NCBI RefSeq assembly: GCF_021088345.1
Contig: NZ_CP088156.1
Location: 4,464,001-4,528,000 of the forward strand
Source of the DNA: Bradyrhizobium ontarionense
GTDB taxonomy: Bacteria; Pseudomonadota; Alphaproteobacteria; Rhizobiales; Xanthobacteraceae
Length of the DNA: 64,000 bases
Direction: 5' to 3'
Shown: positions 52,222 to 60,372 of the stretch, one piece after another
Layout of the letters: each line of letters begins with the position of its first letter
Numbering within the stretch: position 1 is the stretch's first letter
The notes under the pieces: generated by a model
The model's input: the letters and a program-made list of their open reading frames with translations, nothing else
What the model was told of the DNA's origin: nothing
Database searches by the model: none
Translations under genes and position numbers: made by a program

Positions 52222-52354
52222 GTCATTCCGGGGCAGTCGCCAATGCGCGGCCGCGCGTTGGCGATTGAACCCGGAATCCCGAGATTATCAGGAATGAACG
52301 CAAGACAATGTCGAGATTCCGGGTTCAAGGCCTGCGGCCTTGCCCCGGAATGAC
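52222..52354. repeat. Mirrored GTCATTCCGGGG-type repeat (variant with GATTGAACCCGG)
   Basis: GTCATTCCGGGGCAGTCGCC, GATTGAACCCGGAATCCCGA, AACGCAAGACAATGTCGAGA, TTCCGGGTTCAAGGCCTGCG and TTGCCCCGGAATGAC. Nearly the same order of modules at 54061-54199, so these two form a subfamily. Confidence 0.8.
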
Positions 52355-52381
52355 GGTCGTTGTGGCGGAGTTGAATTGACG

Positions 52382-53266
52382 TCAGCCGAAGCGCCAGTCG
52401 CAGGTCGTGGTGACCAGATCGATGAAGGCGCGCACCTTGGCCGATAGCAGCCGCGAGCTCGGAAACACGATGTGGATCGGCAGCGGTGGCTGCTCATGTT
52501 TCTCCAGCACGCGCTTGAGGCGGCCGCTGCGCAGCGCCTCCGCGGCCTGATAGGCCAGCACCCGCGTCACTCCGCCGCCGGCCTCGGCATATTGGATCGC
52601 CGCGTCGGCGTTGTTGGTGACGAGGCGCGGGCTGATCGCGATCCTCAGCTCACGGCCCTCCTTCACGAAGCGCCAGTCGGCCGCGGGGCCGAACTGGATG
52701 GTCTGGTGGCTGGCCAGCGCCTCCGGCGTCCGCGGCTCGCCCTGCGCCTTGAAGTAGGAGGGCGCGCCGACCACGATCCGCCGCATGCTTCCGACCTGGC
52801 GGGCAACCAGCGAGGAATCGCCGAGATGGCCGATGCGCACGGCGCAGTCGATGCCGTCCTCGACCAGATTGATGATGCGATCCTCGAGACGCAGCTCGGC
52901 CGAGACGTCAGGGTAGCGGCTCAGATAGGCTGACATCACCGGGCCGACATGCAGGCGGCCGAAGCCGACCGGCGCCGAGACCACGAGCCGCCCGGCCGGC
53001 TGCAGCCGTTCGCTCTCCGCGGCGAGCTCCGCCTCCTCGAGATCGGCCAGGATGCGCCTGATACGTTCGAGATAACGCCGCCCGGCGTCCGTCAGCGTCA
53101 CCGAGCGCGTCGTCCGCTGCAGCAGACGGACGCCGAGATGTTCTTCGAGTGCGGCGACCAGACGCGTCACCGCCGACGGCGACAGCTTGAGCCGGCGCGC
53201 CGCGGGCGCAAAGCCGTTGAGCTCGGCGACGGTGACGAAAGCCTGCATGGCGTCGATACGGTCCAT
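52382..53266 (-). CDS. LysR-family transcriptional regulator
   Basis: A 294-residue LysR protein with helix-turn-helix AFVTVAELNGFAPAARRLKL and SPSAVTRLVAALEEHLGVRL, then RTTRSVTLTDAG, and a C-terminal substrate-binding domain (RLVVSAPVGFGRLHVGPVMS). The ATG at 53266 gives the usual MDRIDAMQAF start; an in-frame ATG at 53302 adds a cysteine-rich piece that is not family-like. It is divergent from the FMN-binding-type protein, its probable target. Confidence 0.9.
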   Translation of the reverse strand: MDRIDAMQAFVTVAELNGFAPAARRLKLSPSAVTRLVAALEEHLGVRLLQRTTRSVTLTDAGRRYLERIRRILADLEEAELAAESERLQPAGRLVVSAPVGFGRLHVGPVMSAYLSRYPDVSAELRLEDRIINLVEDGIDCAVRIGHLGDSSLVARQVGSMRRIVVGAPSYFKAQGEPRTPEALASHQTIQFGPAADWRFVKEGRELRIAISPRLVTNNADAAIQYAEAGGGVTRVLAYQAAEALRSGRLKRVLEKHEQPPLPIHIVFPSSRLLSAKVRAFIDLVTTTCDWRFG

Positions 53267-53386
53267 GGGATTATTGCAACACTTGCAATGATCAAGTGTC
53301 AACTGTCCCGATTATTTCCAGCGGCGGGCCGGACCATATTCCGGGCACGGCGGCAGTCACTGCCGCATCGACAAGGAGTCATTGCA

Positions 53387-54019
53387 ATGACCCAGACAGC
53401 CATCAAAGCGCCCGCCGATGTCGCGTTCTCACCGGCCGTGAAGGACATCCAGAGGCGCAAGGGATCCCGCGAGGGCTATGCCCGCATGGAGCAGGGCCGC
53501 GGCTGGCGCCACGAGGTCGACGCGGATCTCGCAGCCCGGCTCGCCGAGGCCACGAGCTTCTATCTCGCGACCGCCTCGGCTGACGGCCAGCCCTACATCC
53601 AGCATCGCGGCGGGCCGAAGGGCTTTCTGAAGGTGCTCGACAGTCATACGCTGGCATTCGCCGATTACAGCGGCAACCGGCAATACATCACGCAGGGCAA
53701 CCTGTCGGAGAATGCGCGCGCCTACATCTTCGTGATGGACTACGCCCATCGGCGGCGCGTGAAGATCTGGGGCACCGCACGCGTGGTTGAGGACGATGCG
53801 GCGCTGACGGAGTCCCTGATGCCGAAGGGCTACAAGGCGCGTCCCGAGCAGGTGATCCTGTTCACGATCGAAGCCTGGGACACCAACTGCCCGCAGCACA
53901 TCCCGCAGAAGTTCGACGCCGCCGATGTCGCGGAGGCCCTGGCGGTCCGCGACACCCGCATTGCCGAGCTCGAGGCTGAGCTGGCGAGATTGAAGGGTGA
54001 AGCTGCGCCCTCTGTCTAG
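53387..54019 (+). CDS. Pyridoxamine 5'-phosphate oxidase-like FMN-binding split-barrel protein
   Basis: A 210-residue protein. The core EATSFYLATASADGQPYIQH and FLKVLDSHTLAFADYSGNRQ is the flavin-binding split barrel; ENARAYIFVMDYAHRRRVKI follows, then HIPQKFDAADV and a short coiled coil at the C-terminus. It is probably a flavin-dependent oxidoreductase, not a true PdxH. The ATG at 53387 follows CAAGGAGTCATTGCA. Divergent from the LysR gene, a typical arrangement for LysR control. Confidence 0.88.
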   Translation: MTQTAIKAPADVAFSPAVKDIQRRKGSREGYARMEQGRGWRHEVDADLAARLAEATSFYLATASADGQPYIQHRGGPKGFLKVLDSHTLAFADYSGNRQYITQGNLSENARAYIFVMDYAHRRRVKIWGTARVVEDDAALTESLMPKGYKARPEQVILFTIEAWDTNCPQHIPQKFDAADVAEALAVRDTRIAELEAELARLKGEAAPSV

Positions 54020-54060
54020 TTCTCCGGCGATACAGGAAGGCACGGGGCGGCGCCTTGGTC

Positions 54061-54199
54061 GTCATTCCGGGGCAATCGTCCGTTCGCAGTCGCGCAGCGG
54101 CTGCGGACGGGCGATTGAACCCGGAATCTGGAGATGGTTGGAACGCAAGACAATATCGAGATTCCGGGTTCAAGGCCTGCGGCCTTGCCCCGGAATGAC
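54061..54199. repeat. Mirrored GTCATTCCGGGG-type repeat (variant with GATTGAACCCGG)
   Basis: GTCATTCCGGGGCAATCGTC, GGGCGATTGAACCCGGAATC, AACGCAAGACAATATCGAGA, TTCCGGGTTCAAGGCCTGCG and TTGCCCCGGAATGAC. Close relative of 52222-52354, including the non-palindromic middle. It lies between two convergent genes. Confidence 0.8.
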
Positions 54200-54219
54200 G
54201 GTGGTTGTGATGCACCAGC

Positions 54220-54948
54220 TCAGGCGGCCTCGCGCGCCCGGCTCCAGTCGAACGCCGGAAAATATTGCGCCATCATGCGATCGGCATAGGCCGCGAGATT
54301 TGCGAAGCTTTCGGTGCGCCGGCGCATCTCGGACTCGAAGAACGGCGTGAGAATGCCGGCCAAGACGGCGAACGCCGTAGCGTCGGTGCCGCACGGACGG
54401 TCCCCCATCAGATATGGCCTGTCACCGAGCTGCACCGACAGCGCGCGGAGCGAGCGCGCCGCCAGATCGACATCCTCGTCCGGGGCATGTCGCCCGAGTC
54501 CGGAGATCAGATAGTTCTCGGCGACGCGGAACTGAGCGTCCTCGCGCAGCTTCTCACGCTTGTCCGCCGGCACGCCGTCGAAGAAATGCGCCGGTCCTTT
54601 GGCGAAGTTCACCGGATCGACCCAGCGCGCGCCGACCAGCGCGAAATACAGATGGTGCTCGATCATGCGCTCGAACGCCCACGCCTGCGCCCGCGATCGC
54701 ACATCCAGCCCGTGATCGAAGTCGAAACCATGTCTGCGCTCGATATGCGCGCGGATGAAGGTCGAATCGGCGATCAGCTCGCCACCATCGTCGATGAAGG
54801 GCAACTGCCCCTTGGGCGACGATGGCGGCATCGCGCGCTGTTTCCGAAAGGCGATGCCCGCCATCTTGAGCTGAACCTCGGTCTTGGTGACGAACGGGCT
54901 GATCTCCGGCAGGCCGAAGCCCGCACCCAAACCGAACAGCGTGATCAT
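54220..54948 (-). CDS. Glutathione S-transferase-like protein
   Basis: A 242-residue GST-fold protein with an N-terminal thioredoxin-like domain (ISPFVTKTEVQLKMAGIAFR; KGQLPFIDDGGELIADSTFI) and an all-helical C-terminal domain (CGTDATAFAVLAGILTPFFE). The arrangement resembles the FAX/metaxin-like GST branch; catalysis is uncertain. The start ATG overlaps the stop of a small upstream ORF (54945-54948). Confidence 0.85.
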   Translation of the reverse strand: MITLFGLGAGFGLPEISPFVTKTEVQLKMAGIAFRKQRAMPPSSPKGQLPFIDDGGELIADSTFIRAHIERRHGFDFDHGLDVRSRAQAWAFERMIEHHLYFALVGARWVDPVNFAKGPAHFFDGVPADKREKLREDAQFRVAENYLISGLGRHAPDEDVDLAARSLRALSVQLGDRPYLMGDRPCGTDATAFAVLAGILTPFFESEMRRRTESFANLAAYADRMMAQYFPAFDWSRAREAA

Positions 54949-55070
54949 GACAGCACTCCCGACTTCCTCAGCAGACGCCGGAAGCTAGCGAGATGCTGCT
55001 GCCACCATGGTGGCAGCAGCGGCAGTAGCGTGGTGGCAAGGCCAAGGCCATAAAGCATCATCATCGACAT
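54945..55070 (-). CDS. Possible 41-residue membrane peptide coupled to the GST-like gene
   Basis: A short ORF starting MSMMMLYGLGLATTLLPLLP with one hydrophobic segment, then a basic tail (SFRRLLRKSGVLS). GAAGGGG lies just before the ATG at 55070, and the stop overlaps the next gene's start by four bases (ATGA), both favouring real translation. It may be a leader or a small membrane protein; no family recognised. Confidence 0.45.
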   Translation of the reverse strand: MSMMMLYGLGLATTLLPLLPPWWQQHLASFRRLLRKSGVLS

Positions 55071-55165
55071 CACCCCTTCAATGCAGTGTTGGCCCGGTAT
55101 AAAGACGGGCTGCTGCCAGCATCCTGTCAGCATCGGCGGGGGGCCTGGCCCATGCAGGACGAACC

Positions 55166-55864
55166 ATGAGACGCGCCGACCGGCTGTTCCAGATCATCCA
55201 GGTGCTGAGACGCACGCGACGGCCGCTGACGGCCGACGCGATCGCGGCCGAACTCGAAACCTCGAAGCGCACGATCTATCGCGACATCGCCACCCTGATC
55301 GGCCAGCGCGTGCCGATCAGGGGCGAGGCCGGCATGGGCTACATCCTGGAGAAGGGCTTCGATCTGCCGCCGTTGATGCTGACGCCGGACGAGATCGAGG
55401 CCGCGGTGCTCGGCGCGCAATGGGTGGCTGTCAACGCCGACCCGGTGCTGGCGCGCGCGGCAGAGGATCTGATGGCCAAGATCGCCGACACCGTGCCGGA
55501 ACGGCTGCGGCCGTTCGTGCTGGAGCCCGCGAGCCGCGCGCCGCGGCCCTGGAGCCGCGAGCCCGACCGCATCGACATGTCACGCACGCGTTCGCAGATC
55601 CACGAGGGCCGCAAGATCAAGCTGCGCTATCGCGACGAGCAGGGCCGCGACAGCGAGCGCGTGATCTGGCCGATCGCGATCGGCTATCACGACGCGGTGC
55701 GCATCCTCGCCGCCTGGTGCGAGCTGCGCCGCGACTTCCGCAGCTTCCGCACCGATCGGGTGGTCGACGCGGACTATCTCGACGACAAATATCCGGAGCG
55801 GCGGGAATCGCTGCGCGCCAAATGGCGGCGCAGCCTGGTCTGGGAGGTTCCCAAGGATGTCTAA
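55166..55864 (+). CDS. HTH/WYL-domain transcriptional regulator (YafY type)
   Basis: A 232-residue protein with an N-terminal HTH_11 domain (MRRADRLFQIIQVLRRTRRP; ELETSKRTIYRDIATLIGQR) and a C-terminal WYL ligand-sensing domain (KIKLRYRDEQGRDSERVIWP; RILAAWCELRRDFRSFRTDR). It is divergent from the GST-like gene and its leader, which it may control, as is common for WYL regulators beside GST/glyoxalase genes. The stop overlaps the start of the next gene by eight bases. Confidence 0.9.
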   Translation: MRRADRLFQIIQVLRRTRRPLTADAIAAELETSKRTIYRDIATLIGQRVPIRGEAGMGYILEKGFDLPPLMLTPDEIEAAVLGAQWVAVNADPVLARAAEDLMAKIADTVPERLRPFVLEPASRAPRPWSREPDRIDMSRTRSQIHEGRKIKLRYRDEQGRDSERVIWPIAIGYHDAVRILAAWCELRRDFRSFRTDRVVDADYLDDKYPERRESLRAKWRRSLVWEVPKDV

Positions 55865-56207
55865 ACCGATGTCTAAACCGATGTCTGAACCGATGTCTGA
55901 TGATCCCGCCGCCGCGGCCAGCCCGTGCCAAGCCTGCGGCGCGTGCTGCGCCTATTCGTCGAACTGGCCGCGCTTCACCATCGAGGAGGATGCCGCGCTC
56001 GACCTCATTCCTTCGGAGCTCGTCAACGACCGGCTGTCGGGGATGCGCTGCGACGGCGACCGCTGCTGTGCGCTTCGGGGGCGGATCGGCGAAGCGACCG
56101 CGTGCGGCATCTATGCGCTGCGCCCCGACGTCTGCCGCACCTGCATGCCCGGCGATGCCGAATGCGCGATGGCCCGGCGCAAGTTTGGACTTCCCGCGCT
56201 CGCCTGA
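55857..56207 (+). CDS. YkgJ-family cysteine-cluster protein
   Basis: A 116-residue protein with cysteine motif CQACGACCAY near the N-terminus, CDGDRCCAL, ACGIYALRPDVCRTC and a final cysteine, a YkgJ/Fe-S-type zinc or iron cluster. The first 12 codons are three tandem copies of a 12-base unit (ATGTCTAAACCG, twice, then ATGTCTGAACCG) and a partial fourth, so four in-frame ATG starts exist. GGGAGG lies before the first. Coupled by overlap to the WYL regulator. Confidence 0.85.
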   Translation: MSKPMSKPMSEPMSDDPAAAASPCQACGACCAYSSNWPRFTIEEDAALDLIPSELVNDRLSGMRCDGDRCCALRGRIGEATACGIYALRPDVCRTCMPGDAECAMARRKFGLPALA

Positions 56208-56235
56208 GCGAGCCGCGGAGAGATCAGTCCATCAA

Positions 56236-56643
56236 TCAGGCGGTGAACGGCTCGAGGCTGTCGTCGAGATCGTCCTCGAACGGCTTGATCACCGACAGTG
56301 GCTTGGTCGAGAGCGAGATCGGCTTGCGGCTGGACGACGCTCCCGCCGGGCTCGATCGGCCACCGCGAGACTGCGCATGGAGCGCCATACCCACGCGCCC
56401 GCCGAACTGCTGCAGATCATGCTCGCTGCAGGTGGAGGCAATCGCGAGCGCCAGCGCATGCAGATGCTTCCGCCGGTAGCAGAACAGCGCCAGCATGGCC
56501 CTGACGTCGGCGGAGACGCTTTCGACGAGAGCGGGCAGCCCGTTGGCGTCGGCGCGATAGAGCTCCCCGAGGAGCTCATCACCGACCGGGCAGGAGTCGC
56601 CGTCGAACGCATTACTGCTTGGAAGCATCGTTTTGATCCCCAT
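56236..56643 (-). CDS. Hypothetical protein, 135 residues
   Basis: No family recognised. The N-terminal half is helical with a cysteine and charged residues (LVESVSADVRAMLALFCYRR; LALAIASTCSEHDLQQFGGR); the C-terminal third is Ser/Pro-rich and ends in an acidic patch (FEDDLDDSLEPF). No signal peptide or membrane helix. Codon use is typical of the neighbourhood. An alternative frame on the same strand was rejected for being Ser/Arg-rich. Moderate confidence that it is a gene. Confidence 0.6.
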   Translation of the reverse strand: MGIKTMLPSSNAFDGDSCPVGDELLGELYRADANGLPALVESVSADVRAMLALFCYRRKHLHALALAIASTCSEHDLQQFGGRVGMALHAQSRGGRSSPAGASSSRKPISLSTKPLSVIKPFEDDLDDSLEPFTA

Positions 56644-56767
56644 GACGTGACGATGCAGCGCAAATCGCTAACGCTCGGTTAACCAAACCGAACGGCCGCC
56701 TCAGCATCGGCTCGACACGGGACTCTTACGGGCCGGACCGATTCGCAAAGGTGGCCCGATACGGAAC

Positions 56768-57118
56768 TCAGCCGTTCGCAGCCATGAAGATCGACAGTCC
56801 GAAGCCGGTCAGGTGATGCAGCGCCTGGTCGACACCGATCAGCGTCCAGAACCAGGGATGCTCAACGTTCACGCCGAAGCGGGACGAGCAGATGCCCTTG
56901 ATGCGATCGATCGTGATGTGAATGGCGAAATCGACCACGGCAACGAACCAGAACTTCGGCGCGACGATCAGGATCAGGACCATGGCCACTGCGAGATGGA
57001 TCAGGCAGTGCACCAGAAGCGGCAGGGCCCAACCTTTCCGCTGGTCCTTGCCATAGGCCATCCAGGCGTTCTGTAGAACGAAATCGCCAATGATGTGCTT
57101 GAAGGTGAGCAGCAGCAT
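56768..57118 (-). CDS. DUF3307-like small membrane protein
   Basis: A 116-residue protein beginning MLLLTFKHIIGDFVLQNAWM, the DUF3307 signature, with helices through LPLLVHCLIHLAVAMVLILI and FWFVAVVDFAIHITIDRIKG and the end WFWTLIGVDQALHHLTGFGL. The start is uncertain: the frame opens upstream to TTG at 57256, but that part is not family-like. I chose ATG at 57118 although no strong ribosome-binding site precedes it. Role unknown; it is an integral membrane protein. Confidence 0.75.
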   Translation of the reverse strand: MLLLTFKHIIGDFVLQNAWMAYGKDQRKGWALPLLVHCLIHLAVAMVLILIVAPKFWFVAVVDFAIHITIDRIKGICSSRFGVNVEHPWFWTLIGVDQALHHLTGFGLSIFMAANG

Positions 57119-57416
57119 CCAGCCGACCAGCGCACCAACCGGGATCGACGACGACAAAGAGGGAAAAGACAAAGCTGACGCTCTCGCTACGACTAACCCT
57201 TGGACGCACCGGGAACTGGAGGCGTTCAGCGCAATCTGATGAGAATACCCGGCCAATTCGACGCGTATACGTCGTTTATGACATCTCCGGTGGCGAATTG
57301 CACGCGAAAGGGAACCTTGAATCGCACTCCGCTACCCTTCCGTACCGCCCTGCGAGGGGTAAGGTTACCGCCGCGGCGCGCGCATCTCCTCGCCGGGAGC
57401 CGCCTCCGCGCCGAGC

Positions 57417-58319
57417 TCATTCCGCAGCGTTGCTGTTCGGCGCCAGGGCCCGGGCTCGGATCTGCGCGACGGCTCGCTTGAGGGCGGCCTGTCGTGGATC
57501 GGGCATTGCGGCGGCGCGCGCCTCCGCGATGGCAGTGGAGAGATCGGCGATCGGCAGCACACCGTCGAAGGTGGGCTTGGCCAGCCCATCGATGATGGCA
57601 TGCCAATCGGCCAGACCCTGGCGATAACCGTCGCCCTGCCCCTGGATCATCGTTGCCGTTGCGATGACCGCGGAGGCCGCGGCAGGCTGCTTGTCCAGCG
57701 CGCGTGCGATCATGTGCAGCCATCGCTCGACCCAGGCGCGCTCCTCGGCGTAGCGCACCGACTGCAGCCGCCAGCGGCGCAGGCCGGCCAGCATCCTGAG
57801 ACGGCGGACCGAAAGCCGTGATCGGCTCGAGAAGCGGGCCTTGAGCCGCCGGCGTCCCAGCCAGCCGATCTGCTCGAAGCCGGCGAGCAGCGAATCGGCC
57901 AATGCCTGCGGCAGCACGCCGATCAGCTCGTCGAGCCGGAACCTCCTGACGTCGTCGCTCTCGCGCCCGCCCTCTCTCCGGCTCGTGTGCGGCTCGAACA
58001 ATTTGAGCTGGGCAATCCAGATCGGATCCTCGTAGGCCATGCGGGCGGCCAGGAACTGCGCGATCTGACACAGCATGGCGGGGTCGACGTTCGATCGCCG
58101 CACGAACCGCCTGATGCGATCGACATAGAGCCGTGCGTAGCCGGCCCCCTGATACTCCATCAGCAGGTGGATACCCTCGCTGACGACCGGAGCGGCCGCG
58201 TCCGGCAGGCCGTCGGGAAGGAAAGGCTGCTCGCGATCGTCGTCACCGATGAAGTCGGCGAGCAGGTATCGCAGCGACGACCGAACGCTTTCCACCGCCG
58301 CTATGGCTCCCCGGGTCAC
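57417..58319 (-). CDS. DUF6537-like protein (stand-alone C-terminal domain of indolepyruvate oxidoreductase family)
   Basis: A 300-residue cytosolic protein. SEGIHLLMEYQGAGYARLYV and FLAARMAYEDPIWIAQLKLF resemble the C-terminal DUF6537 region of indolepyruvate ferredoxin oxidoreductases. The ferredoxin, TPP and gamma domains of those enzymes are absent, so it is not an enzyme of that type by itself. The GTG start at 58319 overlaps the stop of the cyclic-nucleotide-binding gene (GTGA), which implies coupled translation. The family call is from memory of the motif; I give it moderate confidence. Confidence 0.6.
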   Translation of the reverse strand: MTRGAIAAVESVRSSLRYLLADFIGDDDREQPFLPDGLPDAAAPVVSEGIHLLMEYQGAGYARLYVDRIRRFVRRSNVDPAMLCQIAQFLAARMAYEDPIWIAQLKLFEPHTSRREGGRESDDVRRFRLDELIGVLPQALADSLLAGFEQIGWLGRRRLKARFSSRSRLSVRRLRMLAGLRRWRLQSVRYAEERAWVERWLHMIARALDKQPAAASAVIATATMIQGQGDGYRQGLADWHAIIDGLAKPTFDGVLPIADLSTAIAEARAAAMPDPRQAALKRAVAQIRARALAPNSNAAE

Positions 58320-58987
58320 GCCGACTTGGCCACGGCAGCGGGCGCCGCGGCGGTCTGCTGGGCCAGCCGCCGCTCGAGCGTCTCGATGTTCTGGAACAGC
58401 CGGGCGCTGGCCAGGCGCAGGAAGTAGAAGGCGAAAGCCGGATTCTGGACGTAAAGCTGCTCGACCTGGTCATACGAGACCGACAGGATGAGCCCGCCTT
58501 CGACGCATTCCAGCGTCTGTGTGCGCGTATTGGACGGCGAAATCATTCCGAACTCGCCGACGATGGCGCCGACCGGCAATTCGATGCCGGACTCGACCAG
58601 CCGGAAGCGGCCACTGACGATGTAGTACATGCTGTCGGCCTTTTCATCCTTGTAGAACAGGACTTCGCCGGGGCCACATTTGCGCTCCGTCATGAATGGC
58701 TTCAGCCATTCCATGGACAGGTCGCTGTTGACCGACTGCTTCACGTCGCGGACCAGCTGCAGCATCTGGTGGAGCCGGTAGCTGTTGAGCGGCAGCAGCA
58801 CGCCATGGAGCACGACGACCGCATAGTTGTGCATCGGCAGTGCCGTCGCGATCAGCACGATGTTGGTCAGGATCGCGAAAACCCGCAGCGGAATCATCGT
58901 CCGCATCGACAGCGTGGCGACCACGAAGATCGAGGCGAAGAGGCTGCCGGCGGCGCCTGCATGTTCGACCAGGTGTGAGGTATCCAT
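58316..58987 (-). CDS. Membrane-anchored cyclic-nucleotide-binding-domain protein
   Basis: A protein of about 223 residues with two or three N-terminal hydrophobic segments (AGSLFASIFVVATLSMRTMI; FAILTNIVLIATALPMHNYA; VVVLHGVLLPLNSY) and a C-terminal cNMP-binding barrel (PGEVLFYKDEKADSMYYIVS; VGEFGMISPSNTRTQTLECV). The usual FGE-A-L-L-RSA cassette is replaced by GEFGMISPSNTRTQT, so ligand binding may be altered. Start ATG at 58987; TTG at 58996 is an alternative. Divergent from a cyclic-nucleotide-gated channel. Confidence 0.8.
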   Translation of the reverse strand: MDTSHLVEHAGAAGSLFASIFVVATLSMRTMIPLRVFAILTNIVLIATALPMHNYAVVVLHGVLLPLNSYRLHQMLQLVRDVKQSVNSDLSMEWLKPFMTERKCGPGEVLFYKDEKADSMYYIVSGRFRLVESGIELPVGAIVGEFGMISPSNTRTQTLECVEGGLILSVSYDQVEQLYVQNPAFAFYFLRLASARLFQNIETLERRLAQQTAAAPAAVAKSA

Positions 58988-59256
58988 CGGGATCAACCAG
59001 ACTCTTGGATGCAGAGAGCGGACGCTCGGTTCCGGCCTGCTGCAGCTGATTTAACGCGTCCATGCCGGCTTCTGATATACGGCGAACAGGCGACGTTTGA
59101 ACCGGTATTCGAGTCGGGAACGAAAAATTCCCTGCTCGGAGCGGATCAGTCGGGCCGGCCTGATGACGCCGCTCGGCATCGTTGACGGGCCTTCCCTGCC
59201 CGGGGCACTTTGCCGCCGCCGCCTTCTGCGGCTTCCACGACAGGCGCCCCGTGTCC
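58988..59256. other. Divergent control region between two cNMP-binding genes
   Basis: 269 bases without a supported gene. It should hold promoters for both the cNMP-binding protein and the K+ channel. I see no strong dyad or CRP-like TGTGA-N6-TCACA site. Confidence 0.45.
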
Positions 59257-60372
59257 ATGGCCAAATCGCAGCACTTCCCCGTCCTGGCGACGTTCCTCAC
59301 GGCAACCGCCGGACGAAACATGACCAGGGCCGCTTACGTGGCCGTGGCGCTCGGCATGGCCGCCATGATCCTGTTGACGGTGGACGCGGCCTATGAGGTC
59401 GCCCGGCGCTGGATCATCGCCCTGTTGTGGGGATGCCTTGCCTTTTTTGTCTTCGAATGGGCCGTCCGGGTTCACCATGCCGCACGGACGCACCGTCCTG
59501 CAGCCTACCTGCTGTCGGGCCGGGGCCTGCTGGACACGGTCTCCGCGGTGGCCGTCCCGGCCGCGCTCCTGCTCGGCACCGAGCCGCGCGCGGCCTGGCT
59601 GTTGGCGGTCACCTGGGTGGTCAAGGTCATCCCCGGCGTCCCCGGACTGCGGCAGTTGCGGCGGGTGCTCGTCGTCGACGCGCGCCCGCTGCTGTCCGTG
59701 CTGGTGCTGTTCCTGCTGGTGCTGTTCCTCGGCTCGGTGGCCGAATATGTGCTGGAGCACGAGGAGCAGCCGGCCACCTTCGGCACCATTCCGTCGGCGC
59801 TGTGGTGGGCCGTAGCGACCCTGACCACGACAGGCTATGGCGATGTCGTGCCGATCACGCCGCTGGGGCGCCTGGTCGCCGCCTCCGTGATGATCTCGGG
59901 CCTCGGCGTGTTCGGTCTGTGGACCGGCATCCTGGCGACCGGCTTCGCTGCGGAGACCCGTCGCGACAATTTTCTCAAGACGTGGGAATCGGTCAGCAGG
60001 GTGCCGTTCTTCGCGAGCCTCGGGCCCTCGACGATCGCCGACGTCACGCAGATGCTGCGCACCATCGACCTGCCGCCGCGCACGAGCGTCATCCGCAAGG
60101 ACCAGCCGGGCGACTGCATGTATTTCATCGCGTCCGGGGAAGTCGAGGTCGACCTGCCCGGCAAGAAGGTCCGGCTGGGCGAGGGCGCGTTCTTCGGCGA
60201 GATGGCGCTGCTTGGCAACAACCTGCGCTCGGCCAACATCAGCACGACGACGCTTTCCAAGCTGCTGGTTCTGGACCTCGTGGACTTCCGCGTGCTGATG
60301 GCGCGGCATCCCGACCTGGCGCAGAGCATCGATGCCGAGGCGCAACGCCGAGCAATGGAGAACAGGACATGA
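59257..60372 (+). CDS. Cyclic-nucleotide-gated potassium channel (MlotiK1-like)
   Basis: A 371-residue channel: about six hydrophobic segments, pore helix and selectivity filter WWAVATLTTTGYGDVVPITP, and a C-terminal cNMP-binding domain with the phosphate cassette FFGEMALLGNNLRSANIST. The S4-like segment (VPGLRQLRRVLVVDA) has few positive charges, as in MlotiK1, suggesting ligand rather than voltage gating. ATG at 59257 is used; the frame starts at 59182. MlotiK1 of Mesorhizobium is of similar length (recalled). The stop overlaps the crotonase start at ATGA. Confidence 0.92.
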   Translation: MAKSQHFPVLATFLTATAGRNMTRAAYVAVALGMAAMILLTVDAAYEVARRWIIALLWGCLAFFVFEWAVRVHHAARTHRPAAYLLSGRGLLDTVSAVAVPAALLLGTEPRAAWLLAVTWVVKVIPGVPGLRQLRRVLVVDARPLLSVLVLFLLVLFLGSVAEYVLEHEEQPATFGTIPSALWWAVATLTTTGYGDVVPITPLGRLVAASVMISGLGVFGLWTGILATGFAAETRRDNFLKTWESVSRVPFFASLGPSTIADVTQMLRTIDLPPRTSVIRKDQPGDCMYFIASGEVEVDLPGKKVRLGEGAFFGEMALLGNNLRSANISTTTLSKLLVLDLVDFRVLMARHPDLAQSIDAEAQRRAMENRT

